DNA of 64,000 nucleotides from Gaeumannomyces sp. JS-464 (lineage: Eukaryota; Ascomycota; Sordariomycetes; Magnaporthales; Magnaporthaceae). Positions 11,211 to 21,947 of the stretch are shown here, piece after piece. The notes under the pieces were generated by a model. That model was not told where the DNA came from. It saw only the letters and a list, made by a program, of their open reading frames with translations, and did no database searches. Position 1 is the first letter of the stretch; the number at the start of each line of letters is the position of its first letter. Position numbers and translations under genes: made by a program. The stretch lies in NCBI GenBank assembly GCA_002197995.1, contig NGZR01000004.1, positions 5,084,001 to 5,148,000 of the forward strand, written 5' to 3'.

Positions 11211-12744
11211 TTATGCGCCGCCGGCGCCCTCTGCACCACGCACGAGATCAGACGTCGCCTTTGCCGTTAATATGGCCTCCTCCATCACCACCTGCGGCCG
11301 CGTCGGACCGACGACAGCCGGCCCGGCGTCTTCGCCCGAGAACCTCACAGCCAGAACGTCGTCCCTTTCTCTTCCACCTCCTCCCCCAGCCGGCGTGCCG
11401 CCGCTGGTGCGCTCGCTGATGGTGTTGCCCCTCCACGAGGCCGGGAGCGACACGGGGCGCTTCGAAGCCGTCATGCCGCCGGAGCTGACCGAGTAGTGCA
11501 CGGCCGATATGGGCCGGCGGTAGCCGCCCGTGCGCTGGCCCTGCTCCATGCGCCGCTGGCCCGCCGCGTGGTGGCTGCCATGGGGGGCCGCTGCAGCGGC
11601 GATACGGCCGCCTTGCCGGTTCTGGAGGCTCTGCGAGTTGCGCGACTGCGACATCGTGTCGCGGGTGCCACGGAGGACGCACAGCAGGAAGATGCGCAGG
11701 CTCGGCAGGCAGGCGCAGATGATGCCACGGACATCTCGATGTTGGACAACAGACCAGGCCTAGGAGGTCCCGGGTGGGGTTTGTGGTCGCCTCGGATCTG
11801 GCGATGGAGAACAGTCTCAGGATGCTCACTATAGTCGCTCTGTTTTTTTTGTTTTTTTTTTTTTTGTTAGAAGCACCCAGGCCAGCGTGCTAGGAATTGC
11901 GGACTCGTGTTGTGTTTTTCGGGTCTGGACAAGACAGAAAATGTAAATGAAACGGGGGAAACCGGACAGAGGAGGCCTACAATGTGCCCAGGCAAAACAT
12001 GAAAGCCACGCTGAGCTTCCTCCAAAAGCCCATGTTCATCCTGGGGATTTGCGACAGCGGAAGGAACAACATCCAGGCATCCATGGCGATGGCAAATGCA
12101 GCATTGCTCCAGCTCAGGTGCGTCGGGTCCAGGATGCAGTAGCCATCCGACTCGCCATCCCAGCGCGTCCACGCGTAGGAGAGCGGCGCGCACTGCGTGA
12201 AGCACAGGACGAGGAAGATGACGCCGCCGACGACGTTGGCGGCCAGCGTCGCCCAGGCCACGGGCCGGAAGGGGACGCCGCAGGGCGGGATCCGGGCGGC
12301 GGTGGCGCTGTGCCGCCCGTGGCGGGGGAAGATGCGCAGGAACAGGAGGCACAGCGAGATCTTGATCAGGCTCGTGATGGCAAAGTAGAGCATCTCCCAG
12401 ACCAGGAGCCAGTACCCAAACATGTTTAGCAGGGCCGGCGAGAGGGCCCACGAGTCGACGCCGATGGGCACCCGCGCGGACTGCCCCTGCCAGCCGAGGG
12501 GCACGGAGCCCGTGAAGACGGTGACGGCTAGGCCGCAGAGGGCGAGCACGATCAGGAGGTCGCCCAGGTCCAGCAGAGAGAGGCTCGGCTTCGATATGCT
12601 CCAGCTGCTGTTCGCCGTCTCCCGGGACTGGAGCGAGTAGGACCTGACCATCAGCCGGATGAAGACGGCGATCAGAGAAAGCGCAAACATGGGCATGGTG
12701 ACAGCGGCTACCTGCCAGTTCTGATATTGAACCGGATGTCGCAA
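11211..12744 (-). CDS. Fungal rhodopsin/PTH11-type seven-helix membrane protein
   Basis: Two exons, 12744-11981 and 11839-11211, separated by a 141-nt intron that contains long A runs (T on the plus strand, 11843-11865). Exon 1 has a first helix (VAAVTMPMFALSLIAVFIRL), LGDLLIVLALCGLAV, SLIKISLCLLFLRIF, which is the family hallmark, FTQCAPLSYAW with the conserved Cys, and a final helix ending FCLG. The junction reads CLGT/LATIVSILRLFS. Exon 2 needs two missing bases, near 11743-11757 and 11724-11726, to restore SNIEMSV and IICACLPSLRIF; adding two bases makes the total exactly 465 codons. The tail is Ser/Gly/Arg-rich and cytoplasmic by analogy. Family members act as plasma-membrane sensors; the ligand is unknown. 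Confidence 0.8.
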
Positions 12745-14589
12745 ACTCGGGCGACAGTTCTCTTTGTCGCTGGAGCACCCTCCGGTCAGCGTAGATTCAC
12801 AGGGGCTGGCTGGACCTTCGGGGAGGGCTCTTGCTCACTTAGCCCGTCCATGATACTGCAGGTCTGGAAGGTACAGCCCCATAGGGCGTCCTGCAGTCCC
12901 GGGTCATCGCAGAGACAATGCTTGTCGGTAAGAGAGCAGGGAGAGGCTCGGAGGACGGGAAGGGCGCATTGCAGCTGTCGCCCCAGGCATTGTGGTGGTC
13001 AGCGTGGCCAGCAGAGCAGAGTCGACTTTTTTGTCGCACGAACCGAGCAGTTGGGAAAGGCAGCGAGACCTTCGTCCAGAGTCTCTTGTGCTGATACCAG
13101 CAGACCGAGAGCTGGCAGGCAAAAGGGCCAGGGCCAGTCCAAGTCGGGTTGTCTTCATGGCCAACGAAACCATGTCCTCGTCTCTCTACAGGTGACAAGA
13201 TGCGTTCGGGGAACACGCAGTGCCCATAATTCCAGTCGTAGCGGACGAAGAAGAGGTGAGCTGGCATGAGGCCAAGGCCAAAGGGACCCCATGGGGGAGA
13301 GGGGCTTGCCCAAGACTTCGCCTGCCATACGGTCAGCTTTTGGTCGCTGCACTGCACGACGCGCGCCATCAGGGGATGGGCCCTATGACAGCAGAGTGGC
13401 AGCGACAGCGGCGCAGTCTACGGGAGGCAGGCAGGTCGCCGCGCCGTCCTGTCTGTGGCCGGGCCTGGCTGGAGGCGCCATGAGCGCACAGGTATGGCCC
13501 GCCGAAGTCTAACTGGGAGGAGAGAGCCAACGCGCGAGGCGACGAAGAGGTGCTACGAGAGGCTGTGCCCGCGACAAAGGTTCCAATAGTCTCAGATGTG
13601 ATGATGGAACGACACAAGGTAATTGAGAAATGGCATGACCCAAAGAGACCTGGCTGCGACATATCGGAAGGCCACAAACGTCACAACGCGTCTTCTTCAT
13701 GGCGCCGCAACAAGGCGACAGCACAATGAAAACGAGGTTGGGTATCAAAAATTGCGCCAGGGTTGGCCCCGAAGGACAAACCAAAGCGGTCAGCGCCACG
13801 GTGTGCAATGCAGGCTTCCCACTCTCCGGCCGCGCCTTCGTGATCGCGCGACTCGGCCAACAAGGTAAGTATGAAGAGGAAAAGAAGGAAAACAGCAAAT
13901 TGAAAGGGAGGGCGGCGCGGTTTATATACCCGCCAAAAAAGCACGGGGCACCTGCGCGCAGCGGGGCGGTGGGGCTCTGCAAACACTGGGCGAGAGAAAG
14001 AGGAAGGCGGTGGAACAAGGACGGCAGTATCCTCGTCGCAGCCTGACAGCCTCACCGCCCGCCCACCCACTCGAACCAGATCGAATCTTCCATGTGCATT
14101 CCATTCTTCTCGTCAGGACAGACCTTGGCGCGAGACTTATTCCTGTCTGTTCCCGCATTCCCGCCTGTCTCGACACGCACTTCCCGTCTCTTGTGGTCTG
14201 GCATCTTTGCAATCACATTGTGCCGGGTCGTCGCGTGTCGAGCAACAGCTTTCCAACTGTAGGTGTGTGCCTTTGTGGCATCGATTCCCTTTGCGTCTGC
14301 CTCTCCTCCTTCCCTGCGCGAGCCCTTCCAGTCTGGCACTACTCCCCCACCTCCAAAATGATGATATCCCAGCTGGCACCAGTCATAGGGCGACTTGTAC
14401 TCCCTCCATTGATGACAAACGCTGCGGTCTTTCGACCAATCTCTGATCTTTTGGCGCTTTCACTTTCTTGCTTTGCGACACACCCCTCCAAGCACACAGC
14501 GCATCCGCTAACGGCAAATACACGCAGACTCCAAACACCATCCGTCTCCAAACTGTAGAACTCCTCTGCCACAAGGCCGGGCCGCGAAA
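12745..14589. other. Intergenic, divergent promoter region
   Basis: About 1.85 kb between the minus-strand rhodopsin-family gene and plus-strand Aha1. Several frames up to about 180 codons occur on both strands but none has recognisable protein character. The 300 bases ahead of Aha1 are pyrimidine-rich (CTCCTTCC-like tracts), as is common for fungal housekeeping promoters. Confidence 0.5.
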
Positions 14590-15820
14590 ATGGTGCTCCA
14601 CAACCCCAACAACTGGCACTGGGTCAACAAGGACGTCGGGCCCTGGGCCAAGCAGTGGTTCGAGGACAACCTGACCAAGCTCGAAGTCGAGGATGGCGGG
14701 GCGTCGGCCAAGATTAGCAAGGTCGTCAGCATGGACGGAGACGTCGATGTCAGCCAGCGCAAGGGCAAGGTCATTACCATCTTTGATGTCAAGCTAGTCC
14801 TGGAGTACTCAGGTGAGTCTTGCAATAGTAGAACAAATTCAAGCAGACTTTTTGCCCCCGGTTGTTTTTCGTGTGCCTCGTCTTTCTCCTCCCCTCGTAG
14901 CAATCATCTGGACGGCGAGGCTAAGACCTGTCACTTTCGCTCGGAATCCCATAGGCACCACTGCGGATGAGGTCTATGTCACGGGTGGCATCACCGTCCC
15001 TGAGGTGGCCCACGACACCGACGAAGACGAGTTCGTGTTCGACATCGACATCCATGCCGACGCCAAGGAGAAGCAGCCCGTCAAGGATCTGGTCCGCTCC
15101 AAGCTGGTGCCCAAGCTGCGCGCCGAATTCCTCAAGCTCGCGCCGGCTCTCATTGCCGAGCACGGGAAGGACATCCAGCACGCCCCAGGCTCCAACCCGT
15201 CCAGCGGTTTCTCGACCCCCAAGATTCACGGCCAAGCCGCGCCCTCGCCGCTCGCAGGCGCCTCGTCGTCCGCCGCTGCCGCGTCTCAGTCCGGCGCCGT
15301 CGTCAACACCACCACCGTCAACGACAGCGAGGAGTTCCGCACCACGGCCGAGGAGCTGTATAAGACCTTTACGGACCCGCAGCGCCTGGCAGCCTTCACG
15401 CGCGAGCCGCCTCGCGTCTTCGAGGGCGCGCGCCCCGGCGGCAAGTTCGAGCTGTTCGGCGGAAACGTCAACGGGGAGTTCAAGGAGCTGGAGGAGCCCA
15501 AGACCATTGTGCAGTCGTGGCGGCTGAACCAGTGGCCGGCGGGCCACTTCTCGACGCTGCGCATCGAGTTCGACCAGAACGACGTCGAGCACGTCACCGT
15601 CATGCGCGTCACCTGGAGCGGCGTGCCCGTCGGCCAGGAAGACGTCACCAAGCGGAACTGGGGCGAGTACTACGTTCGGAGTATCAAGAAGACCTTTGGG
15701 TATGTTTTCTTCTCGCCACTCTTTGCTGCCGCTCATCTTTTGTGGATTGGCTTTTGTTTCCGTCAGTTGATCTCCGCGAACTAACGAGACGGGTTGAGCA
15801 GATTCGGCACGATTCTATGA
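14590..15820 (+). CDS. aha1: Hsp90 ATPase activator Aha1
   Basis: Three exons: 14590-14812, 14955-15699 and 15802-15820, giving 328 residues. Junctions read LEYSG/TTADEVYVTGG and KKTFG/FGTIL, and the last exon is only 19 nt. The N-terminal domain starts NPNNWHWVNKDVGPWAKQWF, the canonical opening, followed by GKVITIFDVKLVLEYSG, ITVPEVAHDTDEDEF and SKLVPKLRAEFLKL. A Ser/Ala linker leads to the AHSA1 C-terminal domain (SEEFRTTAEELYKTFTDPQR, GGKFELFGGNVNGEF, IVQSWRLNQWPAGHFS). Aha1 binds the middle domain of Hsp90 in the cytosol and stimulates its ATPase. The first intron contains no stop in one frame, so a naive reading adds about 47 spurious residues there. Confidence 0.93.
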
Positions 15821-16575
15821 AGTGGCGTGTTAGTCGCGGGCTGGAAAAGGGAGGAGTTTATGGCGTTCAGTGGTGGGATGGATGGCAAGATGCAGTTGTT
15901 GAGAAACGCTGACCAGGAAGGGAACATTTTATGATCGGGGATGTCAACCCGGCGTTCGGTCCCTTAAATCTAGAGGTGGCATCTATCATCCTCGATTGGT
16001 TGTATGCATAACGATGCTATAGGCTACATGAGAGACACGCTTTACGACGACAAAGAGTAACGGTTGGTATCATGATGATGGCCCAAAAATGATTGTGGTT
16101 TGGTGTCCTGGAGGTCATTTTATTTTCGGGTCGAGGGCGCTAGAGCAGCCGTGTGCAGCCATTGATCCGTGTCTTGATGAAGGAGTGCTGTAACATCCTC
16201 AGCTATCCCACTACCATCTTCCATGCCGGGTATAAATAGCATAGCCTACCTATGGCCTCATGCCTTCAATGACAAGGCAACAATAGCGCAATTAGGGATT
16301 CGGGTTTTGCAAAATACAGAAAGACGTTCTTCATTCAGTATTGGAGCTGTTTAATAAACCCAGCCCCCAAGAAATGCACTGCTGCCCCTAGCCGCACAAC
16401 CGTGTATGCCATCCATGATCGCTCCCCGTTCTGAAAGTCACCCTGAACGCCCCAAAAATGCACCCACCCCGTGTCCATGGATAAAAGCCGAGGTAAAAAA
16501 TAAAAATAAAAAAATAAAAAATGACAAACCAGCTTATCCAGTACAAAAATAACACGATCCTCGATGGGCTCGGAA
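15821..16575. other. Intergenic between convergent genes
   Basis: About 0.75 kb between the ends of Aha1 (plus) and the small secreted protein gene (minus). An A/T-rich stretch (AAAATAAAAATAAAAAAAT type, 16495-16525) probably belongs to the 3' region of the minus-strand gene. No gene seen. Confidence 0.5.
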
Positions 16576-17223
16576 TCAGGCCCTGGGACTGGTATTCCCC
16601 TTGCGCCCAGATGTCTTGGTCCCTTTTTTGTTCTCGGAGGGCGCCTGCACGCCCTTCGGTGGCGTGGGAAACTGGTGATCTTTAAAGTTCATGCCTTGTT
16701 CCCTGGCCTGGTGGGTCAACCGGCTGCTGCTGCCGGCACCAGGCGAGAAAAACGGCTCCTTCGCAGCCGTCCAGCACTTGTGCCACATCTCCTTTCCGTC
16801 AAACGCCCTGGCCATGTGATACCAGCTCCGGCCACAGTCGGCCTTGCAAGTTTGGCAGGTTGTGAGTGTTGGCGCGCCACGCACCGAGCAAAGCGCCCGC
16901 CCTTTGTTCTCGTAACTGTGGTCGTGGAGGCCAGTACTGTCGCACCTTTTAAAGCAGCGGTCGCAGAACAAGGGGTCTTCGGGCTTGATGGGAGTATCAT
17001 GCTCTTTATGCTCGATTATAGGGTGGGGCTTCGGCTTGCGGTCGAACCAGCCCCGACCCCCGAGCCGGGGACTGGGGTAGTGGGCTCCGGCTTTCGCGTG
17101 GCGGGCGCGCACGGCACGGAGGGCGCGGCGGCTCGGCTGCTGCGCAAGGTCGTGTGCCGTGGCCAGGAAGGGTAGCTGCATGGCTGCCGTGGCGGCCAGC
17201 ACCAGGGTCTGGAAGAAGCGCAT
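16576..17223 (-). CDS. Small secreted Cys-rich protein, effector-like
   Basis: An uninterrupted frame of 215 residues. The N terminus MRFFQTLVLAATAAMQLPFLATA is a strong signal peptide. A basic pro-like stretch (RRALRAVRARHAKAG) precedes a domain with Cys spaced as FCDRCFKRCDS, ALCSVRGAP, TTCQTCKADCGRSWY and MWHKCWTA. The paired CxxC motifs could form disulfides or, less likely for a secreted protein, bind metal. The C-terminal 50 residues are basic and Ser/Pro/Gly-rich without Cys. I recognise no named family. It ends convergently with Aha1. Size, secretion signal and Cys content fit the general profile of fungal effectors, but nothing here shows such a role. Confidence 0.68.
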   Translation of the reverse strand: MRFFQTLVLAATAAMQLPFLATAHDLAQQPSRRALRAVRARHAKAGAHYPSPRLGGRGWFDRKPKPHPIIEHKEHDTPIKPEDPLFCDRCFKRCDSTGLHDHSYENKGRALCSVRGAPTLTTCQTCKADCGRSWYHMARAFDGKEMWHKCWTAAKEPFFSPGAGSSSRLTHQAREQGMNFKDHQFPTPPKGVQAPSENKKGTKTSGRKGNTSPRA

Positions 17224-17965
17224 GGTGGATAGGCTGGTGCTGTGCTGGGAGAGGTGCCTGTTTGAAGGAGGAGAAGAAGAAGAAGACGTGTGTTTGTGCT
17301 ATGCCGGTTAAGCAGTCCGACTGGTTCCGGTGATCTGTTCTTTGTGCCAGGTGTGTGGTTTCTCAAGGTGAGTGTTTTGCGTCCGGACGAGGCATGCCGG
17401 GTGCACTTATACAGTTTCCTTCTCCCAGATCTTGAGCATCTTCAGTCAAGGGCAAAACCGCATGAAGCGTCAGCATTCCAGTTGGAGCTTCTGGCTATAC
17501 TACTTGGTCTCCGGATGTCAGCCCCGGTATCCGGCTGTTGGTCGAAGGGGTGTAAGGCTGTGCAGGCTCGGCAAATGTACCACCCTGGAAGGTCACATAC
17601 CTGCACAGTCGCAGCCGTAGTAAGCAGAGCTTCGCCCTCCCTCAAAAGGCAAGTATGGGGCCACTGCAACCATTCGCCAACACACGGTGTTTGCAGAGGC
17701 AGCCCACTTCGCCACACCCTCGCTTATGTGGCATCCCCCGCTTTAAGGTACACCTTATGAGACGCTCCAGTTTTTTACATACATAATTAGAAGCTTTCCC
17801 ATGGATTAGCACCAACAACCACCGACGTCTCATCACCTCAAGCGGCACAGCATTCGGTCAACGAAAAGCCACACGGTCTAGTAACCGTGTCTTTTTTCCT
17901 CCTTCTTCTTTCCTTACCGCTCTTTTTTGCTTTCTTTGCACTCACGACGCGAGAAAAACAAAAGG
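17224..17965. other. Intergenic, divergent promoter region
   Basis: Separates the secreted Cys-rich gene (minus) from the 17.97-kb orphan (plus). No gene seen. The 80 bases before the orphan's ATG are rich in TTTCCTCCTTCTTCTTTCC-type pyrimidines, typical of a fungal 5' leader. Confidence 0.5.
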
Positions 17966-18745
17966 ATGGAGTACTCCGTAATCGTGCTCGGCCATACAGC
18001 GGCCGACACGGACATTGTGTTCCATTCCATCATCGACTCAGTCCCAGGCGCGCGCCTCGAACCCGAGCCGCTCTCGGGACGCCGCGAGCTCACCCACACG
18101 GCGGCAGGCGCGCCTCCCATCTCCTGGCGCATCGTCGACCTCGGTGCCGTTGGTCAGTCGACCGCTCTCGACGTCGCGAGTCTCCTACGGCCGGCGACGG
18201 GGACAGCCAGTCTCCACAATCCCGTCGCCGTCTTTTTCGTTGGAGACGTCGGCCCGTACGACCAGCCGGCCCCGGCTGCCGCGGCGGAGCCTGCGTCGCC
18301 GCATGCCAACTACATCTCGGGCGTTATTGCGAGCTCCCAGCTGGCCATGCGCGCCGGCCGCGCAAACGACCTCCACTGCATGGTCTGCCTCCGCGGCTTC
18401 GGCACGTTCCGCAGCCGGCAGGCCGCAGGCGGCCTGCCGCTTGGGAACTACATCCCAAGCAGCGTTGCCAACGAGCTGGGCCCTCGCGAGGAAGACGACC
18501 TCATGATCGGCGCGCTCCTAGGCGGGGAAGCCGACCAGGACGCTCGCCGCCGAGCGGCGGGGCAGCCGGAACTGCAGAATCTCGTATCTCTCATGCTCGA
18601 AAACGGGGAGGAGGAGGAGGGGAGCAAGCATGCGCGCTTCGTCACTGTCGCCATCAGGAGTATCCTGCGCCAGCAGGAGTCGCAAGCGGAACCGCCGACA
18701 AGGCTCAGCAGAATAGGGGAGCTTTCTTTACAAATCCTTCTTTAA
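17966..18745 (+). CDS. Orphan protein, 259 aa
   Basis: I chose the ATG at 17966 (MEYSVIVLGHTAADTDIVF) because the 13 codons upstream in the same frame look like leader sequence. The frame is uninterrupted and biased towards C or G in third positions. The N terminus resembles a beta strand followed by a small-residue turn (SVIVLGHTAAD), and a further hydrophobic strand occurs at NPVAVFFVGDVG. No signal peptide, membrane helix or catalytic motif is recognised. The C-terminal third is charged (ENGEEEEGSKHARF). Probably a conserved fungal hypothetical protein; function unknown. Confidence 0.6.
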   Translation: MEYSVIVLGHTAADTDIVFHSIIDSVPGARLEPEPLSGRRELTHTAAGAPPISWRIVDLGAVGQSTALDVASLLRPATGTASLHNPVAVFFVGDVGPYDQPAPAAAAEPASPHANYISGVIASSQLAMRAGRANDLHCMVCLRGFGTFRSRQAAGGLPLGNYIPSSVANELGPREEDDLMIGALLGGEADQDARRRAAGQPELQNLVSLMLENGEEEEGSKHARFVTVAIRSILRQQESQAEPPTRLSRIGELSLQILL

Positions 18746-21700
18746 GAGGGATTTATAGGGATGTTATTTAGTCCTGCGAACGCAGAGAATGAGCCCCCGG
18801 AGAAGGCTTGACATGCGAGGGCGACACGACTTGGGGTCGTGTTTCCCTGACGAGCACGGTATGGGGGCTTATTGCCAGAGGCAAGGATGTCGGGGCTGTC
18901 TTGGAAGTCTTGGGGGCAATCAGCCATGATGTGTCCTGTGGGGAGTGTGACGGGCTACCTCATCCGTCCCAATGAACAGTAGCGGGACGCTGTTGGTCAG
19001 CCTCATCGGGCTGGCCCCAGCTAGTGCTGCGCCGTTGAGGCCATCGGCAGGCCAGATGCACTGGAGACCCTAGCTAGAACACTCGGGACAGCGACTTGCC
19101 GGTCCAAAAATATCAAACAACCTGGAGACTCCAGTGCTGTCCAGAAACCCCACACAGAAGCAACGGAGCCAAGGTTGCTGTACCCCCATCTGTGACGCCA
19201 CAAACCTGAACGTGAACGTACCGCTGCGCGGCCACTTGGCTGGGGTTGGCGCCAGGCAGATGCACGTGCGACGCACAGCACCTCTGTGCGGTAGAATTGG
19301 TACGGAGATGCAGGGACACAAGACAAAAAGTGGAATGACCATTGCGGTGTGCATTAGGCTTGTATGGAAGAGCGTGCTTCCGGCGACCCTGTTGCTTTTT
19401 TACCCACCGCGCCACGCCCGAACCGGAAGCTGGAGCGACCCCAAAACCCACGGGCTGAGGTGGATGATGGAGCTGAGAGGGAGAAGAAGGACAGCATGGT
19501 GCCTGGCTGTCGGTCTGCATCAAAAAAGATGAGGATTTGCCGGCATGGCGAGCGGGAACCTATACTTGGGCCGCGTTAACGTTAATTTGCAGCTGCATTC
19601 AATTGCATGCGCGCTTCGGCGGGATGGACGCCGCTTTCATTTCCTGCACAAGGACGACGGCGTTTCCCATCCGCGATTGTGCGTCAACAGACTTTCTTTG
19701 GCAATGCAAAGACAGGGAGATGTGGTGCAGTAACCGCCTCTTCTTTTGGAACCCTAACCCAGGGGTTCGACTCCCTGCGGGAGCCAGCTCTGGCCACCTG
19801 TAGTAGTCTCCCTGTTTTTTTTTTTTTTTTTTTTTTTCCTTCTCACGCCAGCCTCCCGCGCGGCTGCCCGAAGTCGGGGACGAGGCCCGTAAACACTTGG
19901 CGCACGCAGTGTTGATCGGCAAGAGACAAAAGTCTCAAGGGGGCGGGTTGGCCAGCATGTCGGTTGGTTAGCTCCTTGGTGTCTTGGTCTGGCCGCTCTT
20001 GTGGGCAGATCGGAGATTTGATAGCAATGCGTCACAAAAGTGTGTGGCCCTGTCCTGTCCAGCGTGGTGGCGGTGGTCCAGCATTGATAGGAGCGCCGCC
20101 TCCTGGCCATGGCACACTAGGTACCAGCCAAGGGAGCGAGTCGAGAACATGCAGGTCGCGGTCCAAAGTGGTCTGTCTTCTCTTCTCGCACAGGCAAAAA
20201 GACGGCCTTTGCGGTGAGTGGGTGGGTGAGTGGGTCCACGTCTGCCATCCCACCCGACGTGCTCCCCCGCTACCGACGCGGGAGACGTTCAGCACGGCGG
20301 GCTGGGATGTGGGCCTGGGCCAATCAGGTGGTTGGAGGGCTAAGCGCCGGCTGGAGCTGCGAGATGTGCCAGCCAATAGCGAGCCTGGTCCCAGTCTTCC
20401 GCATCCAAATTTAGACTGCCCGCATGTGTGCGCACGCTTCTCGACTCGACTTGCAGAGAGGGAGAGACGTGGGGCCAACCACAGCGCCAGCCAAGGCACG
20501 TCTGTTAGCCGTAGCCGACCAACCTCGTCGCCCATCGCCTACAGTCACTCGCGTCTGCTGCCCTCCGGCTCCTCCGGCTTTTCTCCTTCAAGAGCCGGCG
20601 GTGGATGCACAGCTGCACCCTCCTTGTCGTGCACACACGCCCGAGACCCCCAACCTTTTGCTCCCCAAGTCTTGGCCTGGGGGTTTGTGATGGGGACGGA
20701 TGCCGAGGCCGACGGACGGCCGGTTTTGCTTCTTTCAGGGGTCGCCACTCTGGGCCGAGCTGAGACGCAGGCGAAGAAAAATGCTTATTGCTTGCATCTA
20801 GGAGGCTACGGCGGGTACTAAGTACCTATAGGTATATGTCGATACTAGTATACCTACATACTGGTAAAAGGCCCAGGCTCTCCAGTAAAAGTCTCGCCGA
20901 CATTTGGCCCTGGCAGGCTGGCTGCCAGTAGACTGATCCCAGCTGGCGTTCACTTCCGTCTGCATCCTCGAACAAGGTCACGTCCCCGAATCCTGTCACC
21001 ATTGGGTGACACGGTGCCTTCCTCGTCTGCTCCCATTTGGCTTTCCTAGCGTGCACCGAACGGGAAGCCGCGGCCCACCCGTCCATTGAACACCAATCTC
21101 CTGGATTTTATCATTGACGCACCTCCCACACCACTTCTCTTCCCTCCTCTTTCGGGTCTTGTTCATTTTCTGTCGGGTGCTACGGGCGTCGAGGCCGTGA
21201 CTGATCGTTGCTTGTGGTCTCGTTTGTATGTTGCAGCGACTCTTTTGTCTTTTTTTTTTTTGTGAATCTGAACAGAGCGCGACAGCAGCAGGGAAGGCTG
21301 CTTTGTGCTCCTCGAAGGCTGCCTCGCGCCTGTCTTAGACGACCCAGCCAGCAAACCGCCAGCCGATCGAAGCGAGCATGTATGTCTGATGGCCTGACCG
21401 GACAGGAATAAACCGAATCAGGCGGCCAACTGGAATCATCCGAGAGCTCTAAAAGAGGTCGATAACAGAAGAGGGAGGGAGGTGTGGGTGGTAGCAGCGC
21501 CGAGGTCCTGGTGCTGGGCATCGCGCATTGAGGGGCAAATCAGTGCCCGCCTTGGGGCCTGAATCAACACACCAACCCCCTCAAAGCCCACGCACGGGCG
21601 CAACCTCGATCGACTGAAGCAGCCAGGCCCGTTTACCCGCGGGGGAAAACACAAGTCACACCACAGCACATACGACAATTACGGCACCTCTGGGCTGGTT

Positions 21701-21947
21701 GAGAAGAGGCGGAATTTCTGTGGGTGTGGGTTTTGGCCCAAGGAGAAGCAGAGAAGAACGCTGAAAGGCTCAACAACTTTGCGTGCAGCCTTGTAAACGT
21801 TGCCGCTGATGCTGGGGAATTTTGGGCGACGAGACAGCAAGAGAAGCCGCTGAAATCCACCACCACCAAATCACCCACGATTCTGAGCAAGCCAACAACC
21901 GAAAACACTGCCGCCGGGCCAAGTCCCGCCCTCGCCGGACCGCCAAA
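18746..21947. other. Long intergenic region
   Basis: About 3.2 kb with no convincing gene on either strand. It contains the candidate Pol III/SINE unit at 19711-19837, a T-rich run near 21249, and the pyrimidine- and A/C-rich leader of the orphan gene that starts at 21948. Open frames up to 285 codons on the plus strand lack protein character. Confidence 0.5.
19711..19837 (+). repeat. Candidate tRNA-derived SINE or Pol III unit
   Basis: An exact B box, GGTTCGACTCC, lies at 19764-19774. An A-box-like TGGTGCAGTAACCG lies about 40 bases upstream at 19723-19736, and 23 consecutive T follow at 19815-19837. This spacing fits a Pol III internal promoter and terminator. I could not fold a full tRNA cloverleaf: the 3' flank CGGGAGC has no acceptor partner upstream. 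A degenerate tRNA-derived SINE is therefore more likely than a tRNA gene. AACCCTAACCC (1.8 telomere units) sits between the boxes at 19750-19760. Confidence 0.35.

Noticed and set aside
14813..14954. In-frame extension of Aha1 through its first intron
   Set aside because: Splicing GTGAGT to CATAG gives LEYSG/TTADEVY, matching the family; the extension has no family counterpart.
19964..20821. 285-codon plus-strand frame in the 3.2-kb intergenic region
   Set aside because: Sequence is low-complexity and unprotein-like, with competing frames on both strands and no start context or domain.
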